DNA of 64,000 nt, from the NCBI RefSeq assembly GCF_000317285.1, contig NZ_AJLN01000098.1, positions 1 to 64,000 on the forward strand. The letters are read 5' to 3'. Both the position numbers and the translations under genes were made by a program. Below, one piece after another: positions 24,308 to 33,219 of this stretch. Position 1 is the first letter of the stretch, and each line of letters starts with the position of its first letter. This DNA comes from Chlorogloeopsis fritschii PCC 6912 (lineage in GTDB: Bacteria; Cyanobacteriota; Cyanobacteriia; Cyanobacteriales; Nostocaceae). Below the pieces are notes generated by a model, which was not told the origin of the DNA, did no database searches, and saw nothing but the letters and a program-made list of their open reading frames with translations.

Positions 24308-24417
24308 TAAGTAACTCTTATTAATACTATCCACTATTATTTGTCAATACTAGTTGACGTTTTGTAACAATATTGTTAAATTTATTTACATAAGTTAACA
24401 AGGCAAAGAAAAAAGCT

Positions 24418-24588
24418 ATGTATACAACTACAGATGAAAGAGGCATTTTAAATAACTACGCTAACGAACCCAAGATGTACTATGCTGCTTACCCCTCAGT
24501 TGAACAGCAGCGTCGTTATGCTTTTCAGGCTGGGGTTGCAATTTTATTTGTCACCACTATAGTTTTGGTTGCCCTTGGAGTGAGCTAA
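24418..24588 (+). CDS. psb34: Psb34-like (ssl1498 family) small thylakoid protein
   Basis: 56 residues. It has a soluble N-terminal part (MYTTTDERGILNNYANEPKM, YYAAYPSVEQQRRYAFQ) and one membrane helix (AGVAILFVTTIVLVALGVS). The 'GxLNNxAxEPK' start and 'QQRRY' before a single helix match the cyanobacterial ssl1498/Psb34 family. Psb34 is a light-harvesting-like protein bound to photosystem II assembly intermediates. The gene is monocistronic, with a weak AAGAAAAAAG ribosome site. Confidence 0.7.
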   Translation: MYTTTDERGILNNYANEPKMYYAAYPSVEQQRRYAFQAGVAILFVTTIVLVALGVS

Positions 24589-24722
24589 AGATTTTTAGAC
24601 AGTTCTATCACTTGTATCAAAATCGTCATTCGTATTCTCCCATCAGCCTCAGCCATCAAGCTGGGGTTTTTTGTTGCTGATAGGTATTGAGTTTTGTCCG
24701 CGATGGTGCAGTAATTGTGTAA

Positions 24723-24926
24723 TTAACTTCGTCTACCAGCGCCGCTTAGGATACCAGCACCAATTGAAAACAAAATGATTGCCCAAACTATATAAGTAGG
24801 AATTGATTTAATTACACCAATTCCTAGCAAGAAATACACTATGGCAGTTAGCAATAAAGCAAGACCGACAGAAACACCTATAATATACAAAAATTTTCTG
24901 GTTTCTGGGTTAGGGGACTGGCTCAC
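24723..24926 (-). CDS. Small two-helix membrane protein
   Basis: 67 residues from the GTG at 24926 (reading MSQSPNPETRKFL), preceded by GAGGAG at good spacing; a GTG at 24935 is also possible. Two hydrophobic helices (YIIGVSVGLALLLTAIVYFLLG and YIVWAIILFSIGAGILSGAG) leave a short polar start and an Arg-Arg-Ser end. Function is unknown. It is immediately downstream of the RuBisCO-like gene (31 bp) on the same strand, so the two may be co-transcribed. Confidence 0.7.
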   Translation of the reverse strand: MSQSPNPETRKFLYIIGVSVGLALLLTAIVYFLLGIGVIKSIPTYIVWAIILFSIGAGILSGAGRRS

Positions 24927-24957
24927 AAATATCACTCCTCTAGAATCGTGCTATACA

Positions 24958-26127
24958 TCAATCACTTCCCCACTTTTCCACAGCGCGACGCAGCGGCCCT
25001 AGTGGTAAAATATCCAGTGCAAAAGATTCACCCCCACCAACACGCTCTAGAGCTTCAAAAAAAGCCTGCACACCTGCTGCCGCACCATCGGGATGATCCA
25101 TGATGCCAGTACCAGCGTTAAGGATGACATCTTGTCCGTAATCTGCTAAAGCCTTGGGGACAATACCAGGATGAATACCTGCTGAAGGAACGGGAAAAAC
25201 ACTGCGACTACGCAAAATATCCCGGATCTTGCCTTCTTCAACAGAGTCAAAGGGTAAACTGCCATAGTGAGCGGGATACAACACAGCATCAGCACCAGCA
25301 TGAGCCATTAGAGTTCCCAGTACCACTGAGTATGCCATACCATAATCAGGAGCAGCACACAGTGCTCCGGCAAGGGCTGGATGAGCGAAAATAGGAACGT
25401 TAATTTCTGGATCGGCTGCTAAAGCTTCCAGTACTGAAAATCCATAGGAAAGAACGTTTACCAAAAGCGCATTTGCACCTTGACGCACCAAAAGACGCGC
25501 TTTCTCTAACAACTTGTCTGCCCTACCTGTGACGTTGACAGCATATAATATTGTGCGTCCAGTTTTTTGCTTGACCTCTTCAATTACTTTGCGACATTCT
25601 TGGAGGCGTTCCAAAGTTGGGGCAATATCGAGATCTCCTAAAATTTCATCATCTTTAATAATATCCAGCCCTGCATAAGCAACTTCTGCTAGAATCGCGG
25701 CATGATCGCCTGCTGATAATCCTAGTGCTGGTTTAAAAATAGCCATAACCAAGGGACGCTCAAATACCCCAAGGCGCTCTCGAATCCCAGTAATGCCCAG
25801 TTTGGGAAGTCGCCCATAACTTTGTGGCAGGCGTACCTCCACTATCTTTGCCGCACCTGCCATTGAGTATTTGCCAAATATCATAGTTAACAGGCTAGCA
25901 ATATCATTTTCTACATTAGTTTTAGGAAAGCGAATAGTCGCGATACTGTAATCTGTTTGGGCTTCCGTTTGTACTGATATGACTTCTCCTAGATGAGATT
26001 GCAAAGCGGCTTCTCGGTGAGCAAAGCGCGCATCCCAAGTTCCTACAGTTTGCCCAATAGCAATGATTTTGGCTTGTTTATGAGGATCTACACCCGCAGG
26101 AAAACGATAATCTACTTCAATAGTCAT
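24958..26127 (-). CDS. RuBisCO-like protein (form IV)
   Basis: 389 residues, large-subunit fold. Visible landmarks are AIFKPALGLS (RuBisCO Lys175 region), GLDIIKDDEIL (the carbamylated-lysine motif kept as KDDE), HPALAGAL, SAGIHPGIVPKAL and GTGIMDHPDG. The loop-6 lysine region reads LYPAHYGSLPF and lacks the catalytic Lys, so it should not fix CO2. The closest known activity is the enolase MtnW of methionine salvage (2,3-diketo-5-methylthiopentyl-1-phosphate), but other RLP groups have different reactions. No other salvage gene lies in the window. Translation begins at an ATG next to heptamer repeats. Confidence 0.9.
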   Translation of the reverse strand: MTIEVDYRFPAGVDPHKQAKIIAIGQTVGTWDARFAHREAALQSHLGEVISVQTEAQTDYSIATIRFPKTNVENDIASLLTMIFGKYSMAGAAKIVEVRLPQSYGRLPKLGITGIRERLGVFERPLVMAIFKPALGLSAGDHAAILAEVAYAGLDIIKDDEILGDLDIAPTLERLQECRKVIEEVKQKTGRTILYAVNVTGRADKLLEKARLLVRQGANALLVNVLSYGFSVLEALAADPEINVPIFAHPALAGALCAAPDYGMAYSVVLGTLMAHAGADAVLYPAHYGSLPFDSVEEGKIRDILRSRSVFPVPSAGIHPGIVPKALADYGQDVILNAGTGIMDHPDGAAAGVQAFFEALERVGGGESFALDILPLGPLRRAVEKWGSD

Positions 26128-26268
26128 TGGTTATTGGTCATTGGTCATTTGTTAATGGTTAGTAGTTAGTAGGGGAGCCAGTGCGCCCTTGCGGGTTAAG
26201 CGCGTTGTTGTTCCCCGTTCCCTGTCCCCTGTCACCTGTCCCCTGTACCCACCTCTCCCACTCCTTCA
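26128..26268. repeat. Heptameric tandem repeats between RLP and cytM
   Basis: Imperfect heptamers of the GGTCATT type occupy 26128-26170, and CCTGTCC-type units lie at 26213-26255. They belong to the STRR class seen elsewhere in this window. Confidence 0.75.
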
Positions 26269-26269
26269 C

Positions 26270-26644
26270 CTAGAGCGTCTCCAAGTAGCTGAGAAGATCT
26301 GCCATTTCTTGGGGATTGGGCTGGAATTTTGGCATGGGAGGGGTATCACCACTAATCACCTGATGAATCAGCCTATAGGAGGATTTACGTTTAGAAACTC
26401 CTTGTAGACTAGGGCCAACACGTCCATCTGCTTGCCATCCATGACAACCAGCACAGTTGATTTGAAAGATGGCGTTTCCTTGCACGGGATTGCCTGTTAG
26501 GGATAGAACAGACTTGACGTAAGGGTCTGAAGTTCTAATCGCACGAACAGCAAAAATCCCCAAAATGGATGCTAGCAAAATCGCCAGAGCCACTACGACG
26601 ATTCGCTGAATCAGAATTTTAGGTTGGGTAATTTGGTTATCCAA
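26270..26644 (-). CDS. cytM: Cytochrome cM
   Basis: 124 residues starting at a TTG (MDNQITQPKILIQRI). One N-terminal membrane anchor (about 13-33) is followed by a class I c-type haem domain with NCAGCHGW (haem Cys64, Cys67, His68) and the Met-containing loop TPPMPKFQP. The end MADLLSYLETL matches cytochrome cM of cyanobacteria, a low-potential protein linked to respiratory electron flow and light-heterotrophic growth. It is divergent from petG with a ~210-bp spacer. Confidence 0.92.
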   Translation of the reverse strand: MDNQITQPKILIQRIVVVALAILLASILGIFAVRAIRTSDPYVKSVLSLTGNPVQGNAIFQINCAGCHGWQADGRVGPSLQGVSKRKSSYRLIHQVISGDTPPMPKFQPNPQEMADLLSYLETL

Positions 26645-26854
26645 ACGTTTTTGCTGTTAAATCTGGGTGTACAAAAATTTTTCATTTCATACACATAGCT
26701 TAAAATTTCTTTGATGTGTCTGCAAGCACAAATAGTATTTTTCTTTTGTCTAATTATTGCTCAAAACCATTTCTAGGCGCGGGATTGATGCTAAATTTGG
26801 TAAGATTGGGAACAGGAAACAAATCTTTAAATAATTGCAAAAAGGAGATTTCAA

Positions 26855-26968
26855 GTGGTTGAGCCTCTACTAGACGGTATTGTGTTAGGTCTAATCTTCG
26901 TGACTCTAGGTGGACTGTTCTATGCTGCTTACAAGCAATATAAGCGCGGAAACCAGTTAGGTATTTAA
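26855..26968 (+). CDS. petG: Cytochrome b6f complex subunit V
   Basis: 37 residues starting at GTG, preceded by AAGGAG at eight bases. The sequence [19 protein letters not shown] followed by [16 protein letters not shown] is the PetG family pattern: a single membrane helix with a basic stromal end. PetG is needed for assembly or stability of the cytochrome b6f complex. It is too short for most ORF callers. Upstream DNA is shared with the divergent cytM. Confidence 0.97.
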   Translation: MVEPLLDGIVLGLIFVTLGGLFYAAYKQYKRGNQLGI

Positions 26969-27033
26969 ACTAATGAGGAGGGATGGGAGAAAAGTTAAAA
27001 ATTATTAATTTTTAATTAATAAATTCTCCTACC

Positions 27034-27579
27034 TCACTCCTTAATTCTGTAAAATGTGACAGATGTATTGCCGTAAGCTTTTTGTCGGCAAATCTCTAAA
27101 CTCAGAAATTGTGGTGGTGTCGAACTTTGGGAATTGTGTTCCACTGCTAGCTCGCCGTTAGGATCTAAAATCTGATGGTGAGCGATCGCTTCTAATACTG
27201 GCTGGTATAAACCACTGGCATAAGGTGGATCGAAGTAAATTTTGTCAAATTGCTGCCCGGAAAGCTTTGGCAGCCATTGCACTACATCTCCTCGCAGTAC
27301 TTTCCATTCTTGTTCATCCGCAGCTAGCCGCTGCCAGTTTTGTTCAATAATCCTACAAACACGGCTGGATTTTTCTATTCCTACTACAAGACTGGCTCCC
27401 CGACACAAAGCCTCTGCACCCATTGAACCTGTACCAGCACACAAATCTAGCCAACGACAACCCTCCACACTTCCCTGCCAAATATTAAAAATTGCTTCCC
27501 TCACCCGCGCACTTGTCGGTCTGGTTTCCTTTCCTGGTAAAGTTTTTAACTGTCGATTGCCAGAAATTCTAAGAGCCAT
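27034..27579 (-). CDS. rsmD: 16S rRNA (guanine966-N2)-methyltransferase
   Basis: 181 residues with the RsmD pattern. The N-terminal RPTSARVREAIFNIWQ precedes SAM motif I WLDLCAGTGSMGAEAL and the catalytic motif IYFDPPYASGLY. It methylates G966 of 16S rRNA during small-subunit assembly. It is convergent with petG, leaving 65 bp between stops. Confidence 0.94.
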   Translation of the reverse strand: MALRISGNRQLKTLPGKETRPTSARVREAIFNIWQGSVEGCRWLDLCAGTGSMGAEALCRGASLVVGIEKSSRVCRIIEQNWQRLAADEQEWKVLRGDVVQWLPKLSGQQFDKIYFDPPYASGLYQPVLEAIAHHQILDPNGELAVEHNSQSSTPPQFLSLEICRQKAYGNTSVTFYRIKE

Positions 27580-27748
27580 GATTCTAGAACAAAACTAGTG
27601 AAGGAACTGTTGGCGAATTTGTGAGACATCTATGCAAAGCTAAAGTTTGCGCTCTTAGTACATGGTAGCTGGATTGGATGTAGTCTCAAAAGGTTGGGAT
27701 TCATGAAATTATCAATTCAACTGAATAAATCAAGTTTTTTATCATTCA

Positions 27749-27797
27749 AGCCTGCGCAGGCAGGCTTTGTCTGTGTAACCCCAGACTTTAGTCTGCA
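27749..27797. terminator. Double palindrome after hemN
   Basis: AGCCTGC/GCAGGCT (loop GCAG) and the palindrome CAGACTTTAGTCTG lie just past the hemN stop. In the hemN direction they are followed by an AT-rich run (ATAAAAAACTT). It looks like a dispersed palindromic repeat serving as a terminator. Confidence 0.6.
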
Positions 27798-27811
27798 GGC
27801 ACGAGCGCAGT

Positions 27812-29191
27812 TCAAATCGCCCGTGAAAATTGTTGCTCTCGCGTTTTGAGACGAGCATCAAAGAGAATGGCAATATTTCTAACTAATAATCTACCAATAT
27901 CTGTAATCGCAATTTCGTCTTTTGATAAGCTAACTAATCCGTCTGCTTCAAGGCGCTTTAACCCTTCTAATTCTTTAGAAAAATATTCATCAAAACAGAT
28001 GTGATATTTTTTTTCTATCTCTTGTTTATGTAATTTTGCGTGTGACATAATTCGCATGATTGCATCCCGTCTGAGAATATCATCCCAAGTTAAATTGATG
28101 CCTTTACCGATAGGTAAACTACCTGCATCAATTGCCTCATAATAATCATTTAATCGCTTGTGGTTTTGGGCATATGCTTCTTCCAACATACTGACGGATG
28201 TGGCACCAAAACCAAATAGTTCTGCTTGCGCCCAAGTAGTATAGCCTTGAAAGTTGCGCTTCAGGGTGTAATCCCGTTGAGCGATCGCCAGTTCATCATG
28301 AAGTTTGGCAAAGTGATCCATACCAATGAATAGATACTTGCTGTTCGTTAACTCCTCAATAGTCATTTTCAAAATCTCTAACTTTTCCTGTGCTGGCGGC
28401 AAGGTATCTTTGGAAATATTTTTCTGCACTGGCTTTAACCACGGTACATAGGCAAAGTTAAAGACGGCGATGCGATCGGGATCTAATTCAATAGTTTTTT
28501 TGATTGTCTGTTGAAAAGTCTGGCGAGTTTGATACGGTAAACCATAAATCAAGTCTACATTCACACTTTGAAATCCAACTTCCCTAATCCAGCCCATCAC
28601 CTCAAACAGCATTTCTTCTGGCTGGATGCGATTTACAGCCGCTTGCACTTGAGGATTAAAATCCTGAATGCCAAAACTAATGCGGTTAAAGCCAATCTCT
28701 TTGAGAAAGAAAATGTAGTTTTTATCCACGTAGCGAGGGTTAATCTCAAGTGAGACTTCTGCTACTGAATCAAAACTGAAATGACGAGTGATATTGTTCC
28801 ATAATTGTTCTATCTGTTGCTGACTCAAGTAGTTTGGGGTTCCGCCACCCCAATGCATCTGCACTACTTTGCGATCGCAGTCTATCAAAGCAGCTGTATT
28901 CTGAATTTCTTTACCCAAATACTCTAAGTATAATTTGGCAATATTCTTGTTGTTGGAAATGACTACATTACAGCCACAAAAGTAGCAAGCGCTCTGACAA
29001 AAAGGAATATGAAAATACAAAGAAAGAGGGGTTTTTCTTTGATTTGAAGCAGCGATCGCACTTTGAAAATCAGCTTCGGTAAATGCTTCGTTTAGCTCCG
29101 TTGCTGGTGGATAGCTGGTGTACCTTGGTGTAGGAATATCGTACTTTTTGATGATATCTAAGTCGAATTTGACTCCGGGAATTTGAAACAT
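27812..29191 (-). CDS. hemN: Oxygen-independent coproporphyrinogen III oxidase
   Basis: 459 residues, radical-SAM HemN. The cluster motif is CQSACYFCGC (CxxxCxxC) after SLYFHIPF, then MHWGGGTPNYLS, RISFGIQDFNPQVQAAVNRI and VNVDLIYGLPYQT, with the C-terminal HemN domain. It converts coproporphyrinogen III to protoporphyrinogen IX without O2 in the cytoplasm. It lies downstream of a heme oxygenase gene on the same strand and beside acsF, as in the low-oxygen cluster of other cyanobacteria. A palindromic hairpin (29243-29274) separates the two genes. Confidence 0.95.
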   Translation of the reverse strand: MFQIPGVKFDLDIIKKYDIPTPRYTSYPPATELNEAFTEADFQSAIAASNQRKTPLSLYFHIPFCQSACYFCGCNVVISNNKNIAKLYLEYLGKEIQNTAALIDCDRKVVQMHWGGGTPNYLSQQQIEQLWNNITRHFSFDSVAEVSLEINPRYVDKNYIFFLKEIGFNRISFGIQDFNPQVQAAVNRIQPEEMLFEVMGWIREVGFQSVNVDLIYGLPYQTRQTFQQTIKKTIELDPDRIAVFNFAYVPWLKPVQKNISKDTLPPAQEKLEILKMTIEELTNSKYLFIGMDHFAKLHDELAIAQRDYTLKRNFQGYTTWAQAELFGFGATSVSMLEEAYAQNHKRLNDYYEAIDAGSLPIGKGINLTWDDILRRDAIMRIMSHAKLHKQEIEKKYHICFDEYFSKELEGLKRLEADGLVSLSKDEIAITDIGRLLVRNIAILFDARLKTREQQFSRAI

Positions 29192-29242
29192 AATTGAGTT
29201 GCTTTCAATTATTAGAGGTAAGAGTAGGGGTGTGTGGTGTTC

Positions 29243-29274
29243 AGATCCCCGACTTCTTCGAGAAGTCGGGGATC
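29243..29274. terminator. Hairpin between heme oxygenase and hemN
   Basis: GATCCCCGACTTCT pairs exactly with AGAAGTCGGGGATC around TCG, a 14-bp stem. Nearly the same hairpin occurs at 51203-51233, so this is a dispersed palindrome. It could attenuate read-through from heme oxygenase into hemN. Confidence 0.7.
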
Positions 29275-29286
29275 TTGCAATTGCAT

Positions 29287-30003
29287 TTAGTTTGCTGTAG
29301 CGATTTCGGTGCTGCCTGGGTTATGGGAGCGAGTCAGGCTATTAAACAAAACCTTACCGATCGCCTTAATTAAATTTCCTTCTAGCTCTTGCGCCATCTG
29401 CATATTAAATCTAAAGGCATTGTTAGCTTCTGCAACAATAGATTCTGTTGTGGCATCATCGATGGCGATTGTATCTAATGCTTGACGATACTTTTCTTTA
29501 AAAGCCTTCTTATCGGGAATTTGCTCAAAATTATAAAAAGCTGTGCCTTGATAACCTTCTAACTTCAGGGCTGGTTGAGCAATTTTTTGTAACATCTGTC
29601 CACCAGAAAGATCACCCATGTAGCGAGTGTAAGCGTGCCCTATCAGTAATTCTGGTGCTGTAGCAGATACTTCCCGAATACGAGCGATATAACTCTGAGC
29701 AGCAGGAGAGGGTTTAACTTGCGATCGCCAGTCTTTCCCGTAATAAAACTCCATGTCTTTTTCTAAGGCAGCTTGGCGATTTAGTTCGGGAAAGTAAATC
29801 GCGCTGACTGCGGTATGCTCTCGATGGCGCTCTATTTCTGTTTCTAGTTCGCTGTAGACATAGTACAAGTTACCTAAAAACTTGGCAAAACAGCCTCTGT
29901 CTACAACCCCTTTGAGAAAGCATTTCATAAATCCCACATTTTCTGCTGCTGTATGAGATTTTTGAGTTCCTGTACGAAGCTTGATGGCTAAATTGCTACT
30001 CAT
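29287..30003 (-). CDS. Heme oxygenase
   Basis: 238 residues from the ATG at 30003 (MSSNLAIKLRTGTQKSHTAA), with AAGGAAC as ribosome site; a longer frame from 30033 is unlikely. The proximal haem His is in KSHTAAEN, and the distal helix reads AYTRYMGDLSGGQMLQKIA. It cleaves haem with O2 and ferredoxin to biliverdin IX-alpha, CO and Fe, feeding phycobilin synthesis. Its pairing with hemN and acsF suggests the micro-oxic isoform (HO2 type), though sequence alone does not prove which isoform. Confidence 0.93.
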   Translation of the reverse strand: MSSNLAIKLRTGTQKSHTAAENVGFMKCFLKGVVDRGCFAKFLGNLYYVYSELETEIERHREHTAVSAIYFPELNRQAALEKDMEFYYGKDWRSQVKPSPAAQSYIARIREVSATAPELLIGHAYTRYMGDLSGGQMLQKIAQPALKLEGYQGTAFYNFEQIPDKKAFKEKYRQALDTIAIDDATTESIVAEANNAFRFNMQMAQELEGNLIKAIGKVLFNSLTRSHNPGSTEIATAN

Positions 30004-30090
30004 GGTTAGTTCCTTCTTGAAACACAAGCACACAACAAGGGAATGAAAAGTGTCTTCCTACTGCCTACTGCCCTCTGCCTTCTTTCCAAG

Positions 30091-30243
30091 CTAGAGAAAG
30101 CCAAACTCTACAACCTGGCTATTCTCTGTTAATGCCAGTTCTAAAGAATCACAATTGAAGCTTAGGAAAGGATCTGCATCACTACCGTTAGCAATACCAC
30201 CACCGATGCAGATCCAAGCCATGTTGATTTCTACCATCATCAT
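30091..30243 (-). CDS. Possible 50-residue protein upstream of heme oxygenase
   Basis: A frame begins with three ATGs (30243, 30240, 30237) and reads VEINMAWICIGGGIANGSDA followed by DPFLSFNCDSLELAL, ending at 30091. The residue use is protein-like, and it lies on the heme oxygenase strand 88 bp upstream of its start. There is no ribosome site I can defend and no family I recognise. It could be a leader or a chance frame. Confidence 0.35.
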   Translation of the reverse strand: MMMVEINMAWICIGGGIANGSDADPFLSFNCDSLELALTENSQVVEFGFL

Positions 30244-30428
30244 TTAACTATTAATAACTAAATAACCATAGAGTTATTAATATATTTTCATGTTTCTCGA
30301 TCAAGATAGGCATTTCTGCTTTTTATGAAAATCATTTTTTAAAATCACTTTAAATAATTTAACAGATTATAGCCTTGGATAACAGATTCATGCTTATATA
30401 GCTGTAAAACGATTAAATTAGGTTACCC

Positions 30429-31505
30429 ATGATTAAATCCCTCCCCAATTCAGAGCCAGAGTTGCTCAAGCCAGGTGTGAAAGCGCCAGTCAAGGAAACA
30501 TTGTTAACACCACGGTTCTACATTACTGACTTTGACGCAGTGGCACAGATGGATATTTCGGCGCATAACACTGAGCTGCAAGCAGTTGTAGAGGAGTTGC
30601 GGGCAGACTATAACCGCCATCACTTTGTTCGCGATGAAGAGTTTAAGCAGAGTTGGGATTGCATTGACGGGGAGAAGCGTCTGGCTTTTATCGACTTTTT
30701 AGAACGTTCTTGCACTTCAGAATTTTCTGGATTTTTGTTGTTCAAAGAGTTATCGCGTCGCATCAAAGACAGAAATCCGCTCTTAGCAGAAGCCTTTAGT
30801 TGTATGGCACGGGATGAGGCACGCCATGCTGGATTTTTGAATAAAGCAATGGCAGATTTTAATCTTTCTCTAGATTTGGGCTATTTGACTAAAAGCCGTA
30901 CTTACACTTTCTTTCCTCCTGAGTGGATTATTTACACTGTTTATCTCTCAGAGAAAATTGGATATTGGCGCTACATTATTATGTATCGTCACTTAGAGAA
31001 ACATCCAGAAAACCTGTTTTATCCATTGTTCCGCTACTTCGAGAGTTGGTGTCAGGATGAAAACCGACATGGCGACTTCTTTAAAGCCTTGTTGCGATCG
31101 CAACCTCAACTATGGAACGATTGGAAAGCGCGGTTGTGGGCACGTTTCTTTTTGTTATCGGTGTTTGCCACTCACACCTTGACAGTATTTGAGCGGGCAA
31201 ACTTCTATCAATCCATAGGCATAGATCCGCGAGATTACAATATTCAAGTTATCGATAAGACTAACGAAACTTCTGCACGGGCATTTCCAGTAATTTTGAA
31301 TGTCAATCACCCAGAATTTTTTGAGAGATTGGAGAAGTGTTCGGAAAATAATCTCAAGCTGAGTGAGATTGCAAATAGCGATCGCCCGCAGGTTGTAAAA
31401 TTTTTCCAAAAATTACCCCTCATACTTTCCACAGTCGGGCATTTACTGAAGCTTTATATGCTTAAACCCATTGATGCGGAATCAGTGCGAGAAACTGTGA
31501 GTTAA
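30429..31505 (+). CDS. acsF: Mg-protoporphyrin IX monomethyl ester oxidative cyclase
   Basis: 358 residues, AcsF/ChlE family. Diiron ligands lie in [30 protein letters not shown] (ExxRH) and [14 protein letters not shown] (ExxRH). The N-terminal [22 protein letters not shown] is typical. It forms the fifth ring of chlorophyll using O2. Its neighbours (heme oxygenase and hemN, divergent) suggest this is the low-oxygen isoform (ChlA-II type). The gene ends 46 bp before the acyltransferase start. Confidence 0.96.
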   Translation: MIKSLPNSEPELLKPGVKAPVKETLLTPRFYITDFDAVAQMDISAHNTELQAVVEELRADYNRHHFVRDEEFKQSWDCIDGEKRLAFIDFLERSCTSEFSGFLLFKELSRRIKDRNPLLAEAFSCMARDEARHAGFLNKAMADFNLSLDLGYLTKSRTYTFFPPEWIIYTVYLSEKIGYWRYIIMYRHLEKHPENLFYPLFRYFESWCQDENRHGDFFKALLRSQPQLWNDWKARLWARFFLLSVFATHTLTVFERANFYQSIGIDPRDYNIQVIDKTNETSARAFPVILNVNHPEFFERLEKCSENNLKLSEIANSDRPQVVKFFQKLPLILSTVGHLLKLYMLKPIDAESVRETVS

Positions 31506-31551
31506 GCGGCGATCGTTCTCCAGATACATCAGGTTGTTTCTGTCAAAAGCT

Positions 31552-33042
31552 ATGAGTGTAACTCAGACAATAGTTGCACTTATAGCGCTAACGTTAATTA
31601 TAAAGATCATCTGGAGAGCAACCTTGCCTAATTTGATTCAAAAAGCACAGCCAGGACTGGAGTTTATTCCCCAACACTTTAACCCAGTTGTACAACAGTT
31701 TACCAAGTGGTTGCTGCCGTTTTTGCTACGGTTTCGAGTTCGCCCGTGGTTACCCAGCGGAATTTCACGTATTGAAGTTAAGAATGCAGAAGTATTAGCA
31801 GAGCTTTATCAGCAATTCCAAGCCGGAAAAATTCGCTTTTTGATGGCATTTCGCCATCCAGAGGTAGACGATCCTCTATGTATGTTCTACCTGCTTTCTC
31901 GCGTAATGCCGAAGGTGGCTCGTCAAAAAGGAATTCGGCTGCAATACCCAATTCACAGCCACTTTATCTACGATCGGGGCATGACACTATGGGTTGGAGA
32001 CTGGCTTGGTTGGTTTTTCTCCCGATTAGGAGGAATTCCAGTTCGTCGAGGGAAACGATTGGATCTGCATGGTGTACACAATGCACGAGATTTGTTTGCG
32101 AATGGAAAAATGCCGATCGCTGTTGCTCCAGAAGGTGCAACTAATGGACACAGTGGTATTGTTAGTCCGTTAGAGCCGGGTGTTGCGCAGTTAGGATTTT
32201 GGTGTGTAGAAGATCTAGTCAAAGCTAACCGAAGGGAAGAGGTTTTCATTGTGCCCATTGGTATCCAGTATCGCTATGTTGAGCCACCTTGGTTAAAACT
32301 GGATTGGTTGTTAAGTAAATTAGAAGCTGATTGTGGCTTGAGTGTGCAGCCCATTGCTGAATCTGAGATGTCTCAAAAAGAAGAGATTTACTATCAACGC
32401 CTCTTGTGTATAGCTGATGCTCTTTTAACAGAAATGGAAGATTTTTATCGACGCTTCTATCATCAAGATTTACCCAAACATATTGTTACTGATGAATCTG
32501 TTAGTATAAATCAGGCATTGATAACTAGGTTGCAACGCTTACTTAATACAGCTTTAAAAGTTGCCGAGCAGTATTTTGGACTACAGTCACAGGGTAATTT
32601 TATTGATCGCTGTCGTCGTTTAGAAGAAGCTGGCTGGAGTTATATTTACCGAGAAGATTTACGAGACTTAAATGCCTTACCACCCTTGCAACGGGGATTA
32701 GCAGACTGGGTTGCCGCGGAAGCAGATATGCGAATGCGTCATATGCGTTTAGTAGAAAGTTTTGTAGCTGTAACAGAAAATTACATTCAAGAAAAACCGA
32801 CTGCTGAAAGGTTCGCAGAAACAGCTCTACTCATATTTGATGTGGTTGCTCGGATTAAAAGTAACACAAAAATACCTGGGCGTCCTCGATTAGGTTGGCG
32901 ACTGGCACAGATAACAGTTGGTGAACCTATTTCAGTTACAGAACGTTGGTCAAATTATCAAACTAATCGTAACTCCGCAAGACTTGCAGTAACTCAGCTG
33001 ACACAAGATTTACATGATGCCCTGGAAAAGTTAATCACTTAA
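31552..33042 (+). CDS. PlsC-type lysophospholipid acyltransferase, long form
   Basis: 496 residues from the ATG at 31552; a TTG at 31534 is also open. An N-terminal membrane segment (TIVALIALTLIIKIIW) precedes the acyltransferase domain. Motif I is FRHPEVDDP (HX4D), and APEGATNGHSG takes the place of FPEG. The second half (about 300-490) is helical and unassigned, making it nearly twice the usual PlsC length. It probably acylates a glycerolipid at the membrane. It follows acsF by 46 bp on the same strand. Confidence 0.8.
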   Translation: MSVTQTIVALIALTLIIKIIWRATLPNLIQKAQPGLEFIPQHFNPVVQQFTKWLLPFLLRFRVRPWLPSGISRIEVKNAEVLAELYQQFQAGKIRFLMAFRHPEVDDPLCMFYLLSRVMPKVARQKGIRLQYPIHSHFIYDRGMTLWVGDWLGWFFSRLGGIPVRRGKRLDLHGVHNARDLFANGKMPIAVAPEGATNGHSGIVSPLEPGVAQLGFWCVEDLVKANRREEVFIVPIGIQYRYVEPPWLKLDWLLSKLEADCGLSVQPIAESEMSQKEEIYYQRLLCIADALLTEMEDFYRRFYHQDLPKHIVTDESVSINQALITRLQRLLNTALKVAEQYFGLQSQGNFIDRCRRLEEAGWSYIYREDLRDLNALPPLQRGLADWVAAEADMRMRHMRLVESFVAVTENYIQEKPTAERFAETALLIFDVVARIKSNTKIPGRPRLGWRLAQITVGEPISVTERWSNYQTNRNSARLAVTQLTQDLHDALEKLIT

Positions 33043-33219
33043 CGCTCTTTGACTAGCCTGCCACTCTCCAACCCATATACATCTTTTAGATCTACTTTAT
33101 AAGTCAGTTCTAATATGCTCGGATAACCAATAAAAACTAAGTATACCCACTATAAGCTAGATGGGGCCTAGCTTACAGTGGGATCTCCCCTAATTGTGTG
33201 CGCAAATAGGAGATACTAA

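Noticed and set aside
24958-26127. Second true RuBisCO large subunit
   Set aside because: The loop-6 catalytic Lys region is missing and overall length is short of the ~470 residues of a true large subunit.
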